NCBI RefSeq assembly: GCF_000430725.1
Contig: NZ_AUMO01000037.1
Span: forward strand, 109,332-173,331
Length of the DNA stretch: 64,000 nucleotides
Source of the DNA: Azohydromonas australica DSM 1124
Lineage (GTDB): Bacteria > Pseudomonadota > Gammaproteobacteria > Burkholderiales > Burkholderiaceae_C
Direction of reading: 5' to 3'
Shown here: piece after piece, positions 34,317-42,978 of the stretch
Layout of the letters: each line of letters starts with the position of its first letter
Position numbering within the stretch: the stretch's first letter is position 1
The notes under the pieces: model-generated
What the model was told of the DNA's origin: nothing
Seen by the model: the letters and a program-made list of their open reading frames with translations, nothing else
Databases searched by the model: none
Translations under genes and position numbers: made by a program

Positions 34317-36780
34317 CGTCATGCGTCGGTCGCTGGCGTCACACGACGTGCCGGTCGCCCAGTGGGTTCCGGCATCGTCGCTTGTGAACGCCACCACCGT
34401 CATCACGCGCGCGGGCACCTACTTGCGCTTCTGGAAGCTGGAGGGCGTGCCATGGGAAACCGCCACCCCTGACGACATCGCCCGACACCACGAAGTGCAC
34501 GTGCACTGGCTCAACAGCCTGGAAGGCGGCGCGTGGCGGGTCTACAAGTACCGCGTCCAGCGCTACGCGTACGCCCGCCTCACGCCCATCGCCGGGGCCT
34601 CCTACGCGGCGCTGCTCGATGAGGAGATCGCTCGGCGCAATGCCGAGCGCCCCTTTCTCGTTTCGGAGATCTACCTCGTTCTGGAGTTCATCCCCGAGCG
34701 CGTGCGCGGCAAGAACCGACTGGGCAGCGACCGCCGCACGCCGGCCCAGATCGTCGACGACGAGTTTGCGGCCCTGCAGTCGCTGGACGAGGGCGGCACG
34801 TCGATGGAGCGCGCACTGAGCGCACATGAGCCTCGCGTGCTCGGCGAGTACCGGCACAACGGCGTCACGTTCTCCCAGCCCGCCGAGTTTCTCGGTTACA
34901 CCATCAACGGCGAGTGGTCCCGCGTGCGGGCCGACTGCGGGTTCTTGCCGCAGGTGCTGCCGCGCAAGCGCATGGCGGCCAACGCTGGCGCTGTCGAGCT
35001 CATCGGCATCGCCGAGAGCCGTTTCGCCGCGATGTTGGACGTCAAGGACTACGTCAACGTCGAGCCGGGCGTGCTCAACGGATTGCTGCTGGAGCCGGTG
35101 GAGTTTCTTGAGGTTCAGGCTTGGGAACCGATGTTGCGCCGGGACGGCGTGGCGTCCATGAAGCGCCAACACAATTTCCTGCTCGCCACGGAAGATGTTT
35201 CCGTCACCCAGCGCGAGCGACTGCAGGCCGGCATGGACGCCGTCGAGGACGGACGCGAGTCGCAGGGCTGGTACGGCTACGGCCTTGCGATCTTCGGTGC
35301 GTCAGCGCAAGCAGCGCTCAACCTCGCGTCCAGCATCGTCGGCTCGGTCATGCAGGACGCCCACGGCCTGCAGATGGCGAAAGTCGACCTGCTGCCCGAC
35401 GACGCATGGAAGTTCCAGTGCCCCGGCAACTTCGACAAGCGTCCGCGCAAGGTCGAGATCACCAGCAGCGCCTTCGCGGCGCTGTCGCCTGATCACGGGA
35501 TGCTGCTGGGCAAGCGGTTTGGCAATCCATGGGGCGAGGCCTGGAACCTGCATCGGACGGCCAGTGGCCGCGCCTTCATGGCGAGCGTGCATGAATCGAA
35601 CCCCAAGCTGGACGAGGAGGGCAAGCCGCTGTCGGGTGACGTCCTGCTGACCGGAGTGAAGGGGTCGGGCAAGTCCTCGCTGCTGTGCGTGTACATGGTG
35701 CTGGCGCAGCGCTTCTACCCCGCGCCCCGGATCCTGCTGTTCGACAAGGACCGCAGCAACGAGATCTGCATCCGGCGCATGGGCGGCAAGTACTTCCGGC
35801 TGCAGATCGGCGAGTACACGGGCATCAACCCCTTTCGTCGCCCGCGTGTCGGCGAGCCCACGCCGGGCGACGAGAACCACTGGTACGAGCTCGTCCTGCG
35901 CTGCGCCGACACGCCCCAGGTCGTTTCCTCGCCCGACGAGAAGGCCGACCTGCGCCGCGCGATCCATGTGGTGGCCGGGATGCCGGCGCACATGCGCGGG
36001 CTGACCCGCATCCGCGAGAACCTGCGGGTCAAGACGTCGAAGGGGCCGGGACTGTCACTGTTCGAACGACTCGGCCCCTGGTGCCGCGGCGCCGCGTTGG
36101 GCTGGGTGTTCGACGGGGAGGACGTGCTGCCCGATGCGCGCGAGGCCGAGATCATCGGGTTCGATTATTCCGAGTTCCTGGACCGCCCCGAACTGCGCGG
36201 TCCGATCACGCTGGCGCTGCTGCACTACCTCGACCAGATGATCGACGGCCGCCGGTTGATGCTGGTGTTCGAGGAGGCCTGGAAGGTGCTCGACGACGAG
36301 GAGCTGGCGCGCAAGGCCCGCGACGTCATGAAGACGCTGCGCAAGAAGCACGGGACCATTTGGCAAATTACCCAGGAGCCCGCCGACTCGGTGCTGTCCA
36401 CCTACGGGCGCACGATGGTGTCGCAGACATCGACCTTCCTGGCGCTCGGCGACCGGGGTGCCAAGCGGGAGGTCTATGTCGACAAGATGTTCTGGACCGA
36501 GGAGGAGACCCGGATCATCCGTGGACTCAACCTCGACGGCGGCCACAAGTTCCTTTTCAAGCAACCCAGCACGGGTACCTCCGTCGTCCTGGAACTCGAT
36601 CTCACTGGACTGGATGACCACCTGGTCATCCTCTCCGGCACCGAGGACAACGTCCGCTTGCTCGACGAGATCAGGGCCGAGGTTGGAGACGACCCCGCCG
36701 ACTGGGAACCCATCCTTCTGGAGCGCGTGCGCCAGCGCAAGGCTCGCGCGCATGACCACCACCTCAGGAAAGTTGCATGA
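34300..36780 (+). CDS. virB4: VirB4-like transfer ATPase
   Basis: An 826-residue ATPase. The start MLGWTDVMRRSLASHDVPV is inside virB3; the open frame extends further but not as protein-like sequence. Walker A GVKGSGKS is near residue 452, Walker B LMLVFEEAW near 653, and TLRKKHGTIWQITQEPADS follows. The CagE/TrbE N-terminal domain covers residues 150-380. It powers pilus and channel assembly. Its stop overlaps the next gene by 4 bases. Confidence 0.95.
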   Translation: MLGWTDVMRRSLASHDVPVAQWVPASSLVNATTVITRAGTYLRFWKLEGVPWETATPDDIARHHEVHVHWLNSLEGGAWRVYKYRVQRYAYARLTPIAGASYAALLDEEIARRNAERPFLVSEIYLVLEFIPERVRGKNRLGSDRRTPAQIVDDEFAALQSLDEGGTSMERALSAHEPRVLGEYRHNGVTFSQPAEFLGYTINGEWSRVRADCGFLPQVLPRKRMAANAGAVELIGIAESRFAAMLDVKDYVNVEPGVLNGLLLEPVEFLEVQAWEPMLRRDGVASMKRQHNFLLATEDVSVTQRERLQAGMDAVEDGRESQGWYGYGLAIFGASAQAALNLASSIVGSVMQDAHGLQMAKVDLLPDDAWKFQCPGNFDKRPRKVEITSSAFAALSPDHGMLLGKRFGNPWGEAWNLHRTASGRAFMASVHESNPKLDEEGKPLSGDVLLTGVKGSGKSSLLCVYMVLAQRFYPAPRILLFDKDRSNEICIRRMGGKYFRLQIGEYTGINPFRRPRVGEPTPGDENHWYELVLRCADTPQVVSSPDEKADLRRAIHVVAGMPAHMRGLTRIRENLRVKTSKGPGLSLFERLGPWCRGAALGWVFDGEDVLPDAREAEIIGFDYSEFLDRPELRGPITLALLHYLDQMIDGRRLMLVFEEAWKVLDDEELARKARDVMKTLRKKHGTIWQITQEPADSVLSTYGRTMVSQTSTFLALGDRGAKREVYVDKMFWTEEETRIIRGLNLDGGHKFLFKQPSTGTSVVLELDLTGLDDHLVILSGTEDNVRLLDEIRAEVGDDPADWEPILLERVRQRKARAHDHHLRKVA

Positions 36781-37124
36781 AGTACTCCGTTCTCCTCGCG
36801 CTGGCTGGCGCACTGTCCTTCTCGGTCATGGCTGCACCCATCGAGCTGCCGCCTGAGCCCAAGTACAAGCTGCCGCCGTCGCCGACGTGGTGGGCCAAGG
36901 GCACAACGCTGCCTGCATACGTCATCCAGACCTCGACCGGACCTGTGGAGTGCCCCGACCGGTTCTACGACCCGGCGGCGTGCCGGCCTTACGTCCAGGG
37001 CAAGGACAAGCGCATGAGGGTGTTCGTGCGCAAGGAGGGCGAATGGATGATCTGCCCACGCCCGAAGGGCCGCGAAGGCTGCGTCGGCATGCGCCAGACG
37101 CCTAACTGGGTCGAGCAGGACTGA
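36777..37124 (+). CDS. Secreted hypothetical protein inside the T4SS operon
   Basis: A 115-residue protein with a signal peptide (KYSVLLALAGALSFSVMAA). The mature part has four Cys (GPVECPDRFYDPAACRPY; MICPRPKGREGCVG), probably two disulfides, and no lipobox. It is coupled to virB4 by ATGA and stands 4 bases before virB6. It could be a VirB7 substitute, an entry-exclusion factor or a pilus component; I cannot assign it. Confidence 0.7.
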   Translation: MKYSVLLALAGALSFSVMAAPIELPPEPKYKLPPSPTWWAKGTTLPAYVIQTSTGPVECPDRFYDPAACRPYVQGKDKRMRVFVRKEGEWMICPRPKGREGCVGMRQTPNWVEQD

Positions 37125-37128
37125 CGCC

Positions 37129-38157
37129 ATGGACGGCATCGTCTGGCTTGGGCGCTACATCGACAACGCCGTCTTCGGCTACGTCATGGGCCGGATAGCG
37201 TTGCTGTGCGCGTGGCTGGGGCCGATCCTGGCCTCGGTGATCATGATCTGGGGCACAGGGGTCTTCCGTGCAACCGCGACGGGCCAGGTGCCACACGCCA
37301 TCGGCACCTTCTCCTGGGATGCTTTTCAGAAGGCCTGCGTGGTGGCAGTGGCAACCATCACGGGCGTCTTCAACTACGTTGTTAGCGACTTCATCGAATC
37401 CCTGGCCGGCGGGGCGATGCTGACGTTCTTCACCGCGCCGGGTAACGCGATGCAGAACAACGCGGGTGACGTGTGGGCGGCCATTCAGGGTGTCGATGTC
37501 CGCTCCTGGGACTTGGTCGTCATCGTCGCGCGGGACTTCGCGGTGGGCCTGGACATGCTCATCGGACTCGCTGCCGTCGTCATGATGTCCATCGGCGTTG
37601 CTGCGTTGGAACTCGTCGCCATCGGCGTAACCGTCCAGGCCAAGGTGTTCCGCCTGTTTGTGCTGATGCTGGGACCCATCGCCATCGGCCTGACGCTGAT
37701 CAAGCAGACCACAGGACTCTTCTTCTCCTGGCTGCACATGCTTTTGAGCATGGTCGTACTCACCTGGGTGACGTACTTCTGCCTCGGTGTCGCGCTCTTC
37801 GCCGCCACCAACTTCGTGGACAGCGCCAAGGCGGGGCTGGATGCCGACAACGTCCTGAAGATCGCGGGCGGTTTCGTCGTCCTAATGCTGTCGCTGGCTG
37901 CCGTGCTGTGGAACGCGCCCAACCTGGCCACCGGCATTACCGGCGGCACGCCGATGCAGCTGGGCTCCCAACTGGTGATGCAGGCCGCACAGACCTACCT
38001 GCAGATGCAAAAGCCCAAGGGCGGCGACGGTGCCGGCAATTCGCTCGGCAAGGCCACGCCGGCCGCAACCGTCGGCTATGCCGCTGGCCACGCCATGGCC
38101 AGTGCCGGGCGCTGGGCCTACCAGTCGATCGCTTCCCGCGGTCGTTCCAACCCCTGA
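37129..38157 (+). CDS. virB6: VirB6-like polytopic channel protein
   Basis: A 342-residue inner-membrane protein with six or more helices (GRIALLCAWLGPILASVIMIW, MLIGLAAVVMMSIGVAALELV, LFVLMLGPIAIGLTLI and others). The conserved VirB6 Trp is in FFSWLHMLLSMVV. The tail at residues 280-342 is Gly/Ala-rich and soluble. It precedes virB5, reversing the usual order. Confidence 0.9.
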   Translation: MDGIVWLGRYIDNAVFGYVMGRIALLCAWLGPILASVIMIWGTGVFRATATGQVPHAIGTFSWDAFQKACVVAVATITGVFNYVVSDFIESLAGGAMLTFFTAPGNAMQNNAGDVWAAIQGVDVRSWDLVVIVARDFAVGLDMLIGLAAVVMMSIGVAALELVAIGVTVQAKVFRLFVLMLGPIAIGLTLIKQTTGLFFSWLHMLLSMVVLTWVTYFCLGVALFAATNFVDSAKAGLDADNVLKIAGGFVVLMLSLAAVLWNAPNLATGITGGTPMQLGSQLVMQAAQTYLQMQKPKGGDGAGNSLGKATPAATVGYAAGHAMASAGRWAYQSIASRGRSNP

Positions 38158-38169
38158 CAAGGAGCCACC

Positions 38170-38868
38170 GTGAACGCACTTCGAACCAAGCTCGCAGCGC
38201 TGGCGCTGGCCGCCTCCGCTACCGCCGCTCCCGTCCAGGCGCAGATCCCGGTGACGGACATCCTGGCCAACCTCAGTTGGCTGCAGGAACTGCTGGACAA
38301 CGTCATGGAGATCGAGCACCAGATCGAAATGATCCAGGGCCAGTACCGGCAGTACGCGGCATTCACCGGGGACAGAGGTTATGGCCGCCTGCTGCGCAAC
38401 ACTGGCCTCGACACTTACCTGCCGGCCGACGCGATGGCATTGGTCGACGCCGCCGATCTCGCCACCATGTCGCCGGCGGCGCGAGCCCTGCGCGGCAACG
38501 GCCCCAACGTCTGCCTCAGCCTGATGCCGACGGCGCGGGGCATCTGCGAGCGCCAGGGGGCCATCCCCTACCAGAACTCGGCCTTGCTTCGGCAGGCGAT
38601 GGGACAGCAGCGCCAGCGCGTCGCGCAGATTCGCGGGTTGCTGGACATGGTCAGTGGCGCGAGCGATCCGGCGGCCATCGCACAACTCAGTGCCCGCATC
38701 GAAGGCGAGATGTCCGCGGCGAGGCAGGCCGACGCGGAGATCGCCACGCTGCAGGCCGTGGCCGAGCAGGACGAGCGCATTGCTGCCACGCAGCGGCGCG
38801 AAGCCATGCTGCAGAACCTCAACCGTGCCGGCGGGCTGCGCATCGCCGCCGACCCCACCGATTTCTGA
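38170..38868 (+). CDS. virB5: VirB5-like minor pilin
   Basis: A 232-residue protein starting at GTG. The signal peptide ends at APVQAQ. Long amphipathic helices follow (WLQELLDNVMEIEHQIEMIQ; ARQADAEIATLQAVAEQDER), typical of VirB5/TraC pilus-tip proteins. Two Cys in CLSLMPTARGIC may form a disulfide. It lies 12 bases after virB6. Confidence 0.85.
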   Translation: MNALRTKLAALALAASATAAPVQAQIPVTDILANLSWLQELLDNVMEIEHQIEMIQGQYRQYAAFTGDRGYGRLLRNTGLDTYLPADAMALVDAADLATMSPAARALRGNGPNVCLSLMPTARGICERQGAIPYQNSALLRQAMGQQRQRVAQIRGLLDMVSGASDPAAIAQLSARIEGEMSAARQADAEIATLQAVAEQDERIAATQRREAMLQNLNRAGGLRIAADPTDF

Positions 38869-38880
38869 TCGGAGGACGTC

Positions 38881-39615
38881 GTGGGAAAAGCTTCGGAGGA
38901 CCCGGTCCCGACCCTCCCCAACGTGAACCCCGACCTGGTCGTGCGCGCCATGCGCAACCGCTCCGAGCGCATCGCGTGGTGGGTGGCCGGCGGGCAGTTC
39001 GTAGCACTCATCGTGGGCCTGGCCTGGCCGCGCGTGTTCCCGCCGGCTCCGACGGTCGATTACCAGCCGGTGTACGTCAACGAGTTTGGCCAGAAGCGGC
39101 TTCCCAGCCAGTTGACAGTCGAGAACCTGACGCCGCAGGAGGCCTCGCACAAGCACGACCTCGAGCGCTGGGCAGTTGCCTACCACTCGTACAGCTACGA
39201 CTTCCTGCCGCGCGACTGGCGTACCGTCGAATGCACCAGCCCGGCGGGCATCTTCAACGAGTACAAGGCGCAGTTCGAGCAGCCCGGCACCGAGGACTAC
39301 ATCGACGTCAACGGCACGAAGGCGAACATCGTGCGCTATGCCAAAGCGACCAGCACGACGCTTCTGGGCCCGAACAAGACCGGCGGGTACGACGCCCGCA
39401 TCGAGATCGAACAGAAGGTCGTCCACCGCGACCGCCAGGCTGACCAGCAACCCAGGCCGAAGTACTTCGTGCTCACGGTGCAGTACCGCTACGACCCGAG
39501 GATGAAGCTGGGTCCCGAGTGCCGCTCGGAGAACGCGCTGGGGTTCGTCGTGACGGTGCGGCGTGCCGACTCGCAACTCGTCACTCCGGTGAAGGCAGGA
39601 GGGAGTGCGCCATGA
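38881..39615 (+). CDS. virB8: VirB8-like inner-membrane core protein
   Basis: A 244-residue protein starting at GTG. There is a short cytoplasmic N-terminus and one membrane helix (WWVAGGQFVALIVGLAW). The periplasmic NTF2-like domain includes VAYHSYSYDFLPRDW, FNEYKAQFEQPG and YFVLTVQYRYDP. It nucleates the inner-membrane complex and contacts VirB10. Its stop overlaps the virB9 start. Confidence 0.9.
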   Translation: MGKASEDPVPTLPNVNPDLVVRAMRNRSERIAWWVAGGQFVALIVGLAWPRVFPPAPTVDYQPVYVNEFGQKRLPSQLTVENLTPQEASHKHDLERWAVAYHSYSYDFLPRDWRTVECTSPAGIFNEYKAQFEQPGTEDYIDVNGTKANIVRYAKATSTTLLGPNKTGGYDARIEIEQKVVHRDRQADQQPRPKYFVLTVQYRYDPRMKLGPECRSENALGFVVTVRRADSQLVTPVKAGGSAP

Positions 39616-40607
39616 GACTCGCCGCAGCCACGACGCTCATGCTGGCGCTGCAGGCCGCCGTCGCAGCCAGTGAGGGACCGATCCGCGTCATCACCTACGA
39701 CCCCACCAAGGTGATCAATGTGCCGGTGGCGCGCGGCGTCCCCACGCATATCGAATTTGAGGAGGGCGAGAAGATCACCTCCCCGCCAGCCGCTGGCCTG
39801 GCCTCAGTGTGCCGCACCTCCGCAAAGGACAGCACTAGCAACGGCACGGCACAGACCGCCGAGGTGTCGCCTGACGCCTGGGACCTGTGCGCTCCCAAGG
39901 ACGGCCGCAACCTGTTTATCAAGCCCACTTCCAGTGGCTGTTTCACCAAGAGCCTTCCAACAGAAGACGGCAAGCCCCCGCGCACGGTCACGCACTGCTA
40001 CCCCAACCCGGTGGCGGTGGTGACCAACCGGCGCAGCTATTCCTTCTCCTTCAACGTGGTGGGTAACCCCGCGCTGGCGGTGCAGCGGCTGACCATCCAG
40101 TCGCCCAAGCCGCCCGAGCCCGATCCGGCGACCCTGGCCATGCAGCAGAAGGTCGCGATAGCGATGGCACTGGCTCCGAAAGAGGAGGACGTCATCCAGG
40201 CGCGCATGGCGCTGCCGCCGCTGGTGCGCAACGCCGCCTATTCGATCGCGCTGGGCCGGGACAGCGAGGACGTCCGCCCCGTGGCGGTCTTCGACGATGG
40301 CCGCGCGACGTACTTCCACCTGCCCGGCAACCGCCCCAAGCCGGCGGTGTTCAAGGTCAACCCCGACGGGTCGGAGGAGCAGGTCAACCCGCGGTTCGAC
40401 CTCGCCACCGAGTACCTCGCTGTTGACCAAGTAGCGCACGGCTGGCGGCTGCGCCTGGGGGCCGAGAAGGGTTCGCCAGTGGCATCGGTCAGGAACGAGG
40501 CATACGACCCGCAGGGCGTCGCGCCCGTGGCCGGCAGCGCCGTCGAAGGCGTGCGCCGGGTGGTGCGCAATCCGCGCACCGGCAATTTTGAGGAGCGCAG
40601 CAATTGA
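39612..40607 (+). CDS. virB9: VirB9-like outer-membrane core protein
   Basis: A 331-residue protein. The signal peptide ends at AAVAA. The N-terminal domain has VITYDPTKVINVPVARGVPTHIEF. The C-terminal domain is the beta-sandwich VAVFDDGRATYFHLP, then AVFKVNPDGSEEQVN and WRLRLGAEKG, which pairs with VirB7 and VirB10. Six Cys between residues 60 and 140 are unusual for the family. The stop overlaps virB10 (TTGA). Confidence 0.9.
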   Translation: MRLAAATTLMLALQAAVAASEGPIRVITYDPTKVINVPVARGVPTHIEFEEGEKITSPPAAGLASVCRTSAKDSTSNGTAQTAEVSPDAWDLCAPKDGRNLFIKPTSSGCFTKSLPTEDGKPPRTVTHCYPNPVAVVTNRRSYSFSFNVVGNPALAVQRLTIQSPKPPEPDPATLAMQQKVAIAMALAPKEEDVIQARMALPPLVRNAAYSIALGRDSEDVRPVAVFDDGRATYFHLPGNRPKPAVFKVNPDGSEEQVNPRFDLATEYLAVDQVAHGWRLRLGAEKGSPVASVRNEAYDPQGVAPVAGSAVEGVRRVVRNPRTGNFEERSN

Positions 40608-41926
40608 GCACGATCAGCACGCCGCAGTGCGGCACTGCCGCCGCGCCAGCCCCGCAGGGCATCCCCAGCGTTGCCGGGCTGGCCAAGAAACGCTCGCAGC
40701 GCCGCCGCTGGATCACGATGGGTGTCGTGGGCGCCGCTGTCGCCAGCATCGGCGGTGGCGCGGTCTGGTACCTGCACGACGCCGTTACTGGCAAGTTCAA
40801 GGTGGTCAAGGAGGAGCGGGGCCCCAGTCCGGTCGGAGCCACTGAAGGCGTTGCGCCGGCCTTCGTGTCACCGCCCAGGAAAGCCTCCGCGCCTGATCAG
40901 GCTGCATCAGCGGCGTCCGAGCCCACGAAGCACAAGGTTCCGCCACCCGAACCACGTGATGACGAGATCAGCCCGATTCCTATCAAGGGAGGAGGCGGGT
41001 CTCCTTCGCCCAAGCCCCGCCGCGACCCGCGCGACGGTCCGATGATGGTGATCTCCAAGGGCAACGTGGTCGACACGCGTCTCCTGGCCGCGGTTCAGAT
41101 GTCCGGCGCCGATCTCGACCAGCGCCGGCAGGAGCTGCAGCAACGGCGCGAGCACTACCAGCGGCAGATCGACACGCTGATGGCGCGCACCCAGGCGATG
41201 GTGGACCAGCGGGCCGCCCAGGCTACCCAAGCCGCGCCGGGCGCTTCGGCGCCGCTTCCTGGCGCTGCGGCTTCCGCACCGGCCAGGTCGAACCCGATGG
41301 CGACAGCGACGGTGGTGGCCGACCAGTTGACCGACAGCACGCTAACACTGCCGTTCGGCTCGGTCATGCAATGCACCTCGCTCACCAAGGTCGCCACGAC
41401 GGTGGGTGGCCCGTTCTCCTGCCTGGTTGCCCGCAACGTCTACGGCGCCGACCACAAGATCGTTCTGATCGAGGCCGGGTCGATCCTTGAAGCCGAGTAC
41501 GACGCGCAGAGCGTGCGGCTGGGCGTCAACGCCATCCCCATCAACAAGCTGCGCCTGCGCACACCCGCGCCCAACAGCATCCTGATCGACCTGCCGGCCA
41601 GCGTTACCGGGCCGCTTGGCGAGGGTGGGCTGCAGGGGCACATCAACAACCGATGGGCCGAGCGGCTGGGCCCAGCGATCTTCCTCTCGCTCATGAGCGA
41701 CACCGCCAAGTTGCTGATCGCCCGCGAGTCCGACGGTGCCACCGGCAACACGGTGGTAATCGGCAGCGGCACGCTGCAGCAAGGTGACCGGCTGGCCACC
41801 GACGTTGCAAGGCGCACCTTGGACATCCCGCCCGTCTTCACCGTCAACCAGGGTGCGACGGTCTACCTGCACATCAAGCAGAACGTGGACTTCTCCAAGG
41901 TCTACGCGCTGCGCGCCTCCCGCTGA
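40604..41926 (+). CDS. virB10: VirB10-like core channel protein
   Basis: A 440-residue protein that starts at the rare codon TTG, coupled to virB9 by a TTGA overlap. One membrane helix (RRWITMGVVGAAVASIGGGAVW) is followed by a long Pro-rich periplasmic arm. The TrbI/VirB10 barrel begins with LPFGSVMQCTSLTKVATTVG and ends with VFTVNQGATVYLHIKQNVD. It spans both membranes and senses ATP use by the motors. Confidence 0.95.
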   Translation: MSTISTPQCGTAAAPAPQGIPSVAGLAKKRSQRRRWITMGVVGAAVASIGGGAVWYLHDAVTGKFKVVKEERGPSPVGATEGVAPAFVSPPRKASAPDQAASAASEPTKHKVPPPEPRDDEISPIPIKGGGGSPSPKPRRDPRDGPMMVISKGNVVDTRLLAAVQMSGADLDQRRQELQQRREHYQRQIDTLMARTQAMVDQRAAQATQAAPGASAPLPGAAASAPARSNPMATATVVADQLTDSTLTLPFGSVMQCTSLTKVATTVGGPFSCLVARNVYGADHKIVLIEAGSILEAEYDAQSVRLGVNAIPINKLRLRTPAPNSILIDLPASVTGPLGEGGLQGHINNRWAERLGPAIFLSLMSDTAKLLIARESDGATGNTVVIGSGTLQQGDRLATDVARRTLDIPPVFTVNQGATVYLHIKQNVDFSKVYALRASR

Positions 41927-41937
41927 AAAGGTGCGCC

Positions 41938-42978
41938 ATGACTACGCATGATGATTACGGCGACCCTTCCGCCTCGGTGCGGCACCTGATCGCACCGCTG
42001 CAGCGCTTCCTCGACGCCGACGGCGTCACCGACATCGTGATGAACAGGCCCGGCGAGGTGTTCATCTACTCCAACACCGGCTGTGAGTGCATCGCCGTGC
42101 CGGAGATGGACTTCGAGCGCTGCATGTCGCTGGCGCAGGCGGCGGCGACGTTCTCCACGCAGGTGGTGACCGACTCGACGCCGCTCCTCGAGGCCGCGTT
42201 GCCAGGCGGGCAGCGCCTGGGACTGGTGATGCCGCCAGCCTGCACGCGCGGCACGGTGGCGATGGTCATGCGCCGGCCGCCAGGGAAGATCATCACGCTC
42301 GACGAGATGGAGGCGCAGGGAATGTTCGACCGCGTCGCGCCGCAGTGCGACGGGCTGCAGGAGCATGAGCGGCGGCTGCTGGAACTCAAGCGCGACCGGC
42401 TCAACAAGCTCTTCCTGACCGAAGCGATACGCTACCGCAAGACCATCGTGGTGTCCGGCCACACCGGCAGTGGCAAGACGTCCATCCAGCGCGCACTGGC
42501 CGAGTACATGCCGCGCGACCGGCGGATCATCACCATCGAGAGCGCCGCCGAGGTGGACACCCCGAACCACCCCAACGCGCTGCACCTCTTCTGGTCCCAG
42601 GGCGGGCAGGGCGTGGCCGAGGTGACGCCGCGCCAGTTGCTCACGATCGCGCTGCGGCTGCGCCCCGACATCATCCTGCTGGCCGAAGTGCGCGACGAGG
42701 AGTGCTACTACTTCGTGCGCGCGGCGGCGTCGGGCCACCCGGGCAGCATGACGACGTTGCATGCGGCAACGCCGGCCCTGGCCATCGAGCAGATGGCATT
42801 GATGATCCGCCAGTCCAGCGCAGGCGCGGGCCTCACGTTCAGGGAGATCAAGCGGCTGCTGCTGCTGACCATCGACGTCATCGTCCAATTCGGGAACGAA
42901 GGTGACGGCCGCTTCGTGCAGGACATCTACTACGACCCCGAACTGAAGCGCCGGCTGGCTGCTGAAGGAGGCATGTGA
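41938..42978 (+). CDS. virB11: VirB11-like hexameric ATPase
   Basis: A 346-residue traffic ATPase. Walker A is GHTGSGKT near residue 174. TIESAAEVDTPNHPN is the Asp box, LRLRPDIILLAEVRDEE is Walker B, and ASGHPGSMTTLHA is the His box. It switches the machine between pilus building and DNA transfer. Its stop shares a base with the virD4 start (TGATG). Confidence 0.95.
   Translation: MTTHDDYGDPSASVRHLIAPLQRFLDADGVTDIVMNRPGEVFIYSNTGCECIAVPEMDFERCMSLAQAAATFSTQVVTDSTPLLEAALPGGQRLGLVMPPACTRGTVAMVMRRPPGKIITLDEMEAQGMFDRVAPQCDGLQEHERRLLELKRDRLNKLFLTEAIRYRKTIVVSGHTGSGKTSIQRALAEYMPRDRRIITIESAAEVDTPNHPNALHLFWSQGGQGVAEVTPRQLLTIALRLRPDIILLAEVRDEECYYFVRAAASGHPGSMTTLHAATPALAIEQMALMIRQSSAGAGLTFREIKRLLLLTIDVIVQFGNEGDGRFVQDIYYDPELKRRLAAEGGM

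Noticed and set aside
37473..39576. Long open frames on both strands across virB6-virB5-virB8.
   Set aside because: They are shadows of clearly recognised T4SS genes, low in sequence complexity and without ribosome sites.
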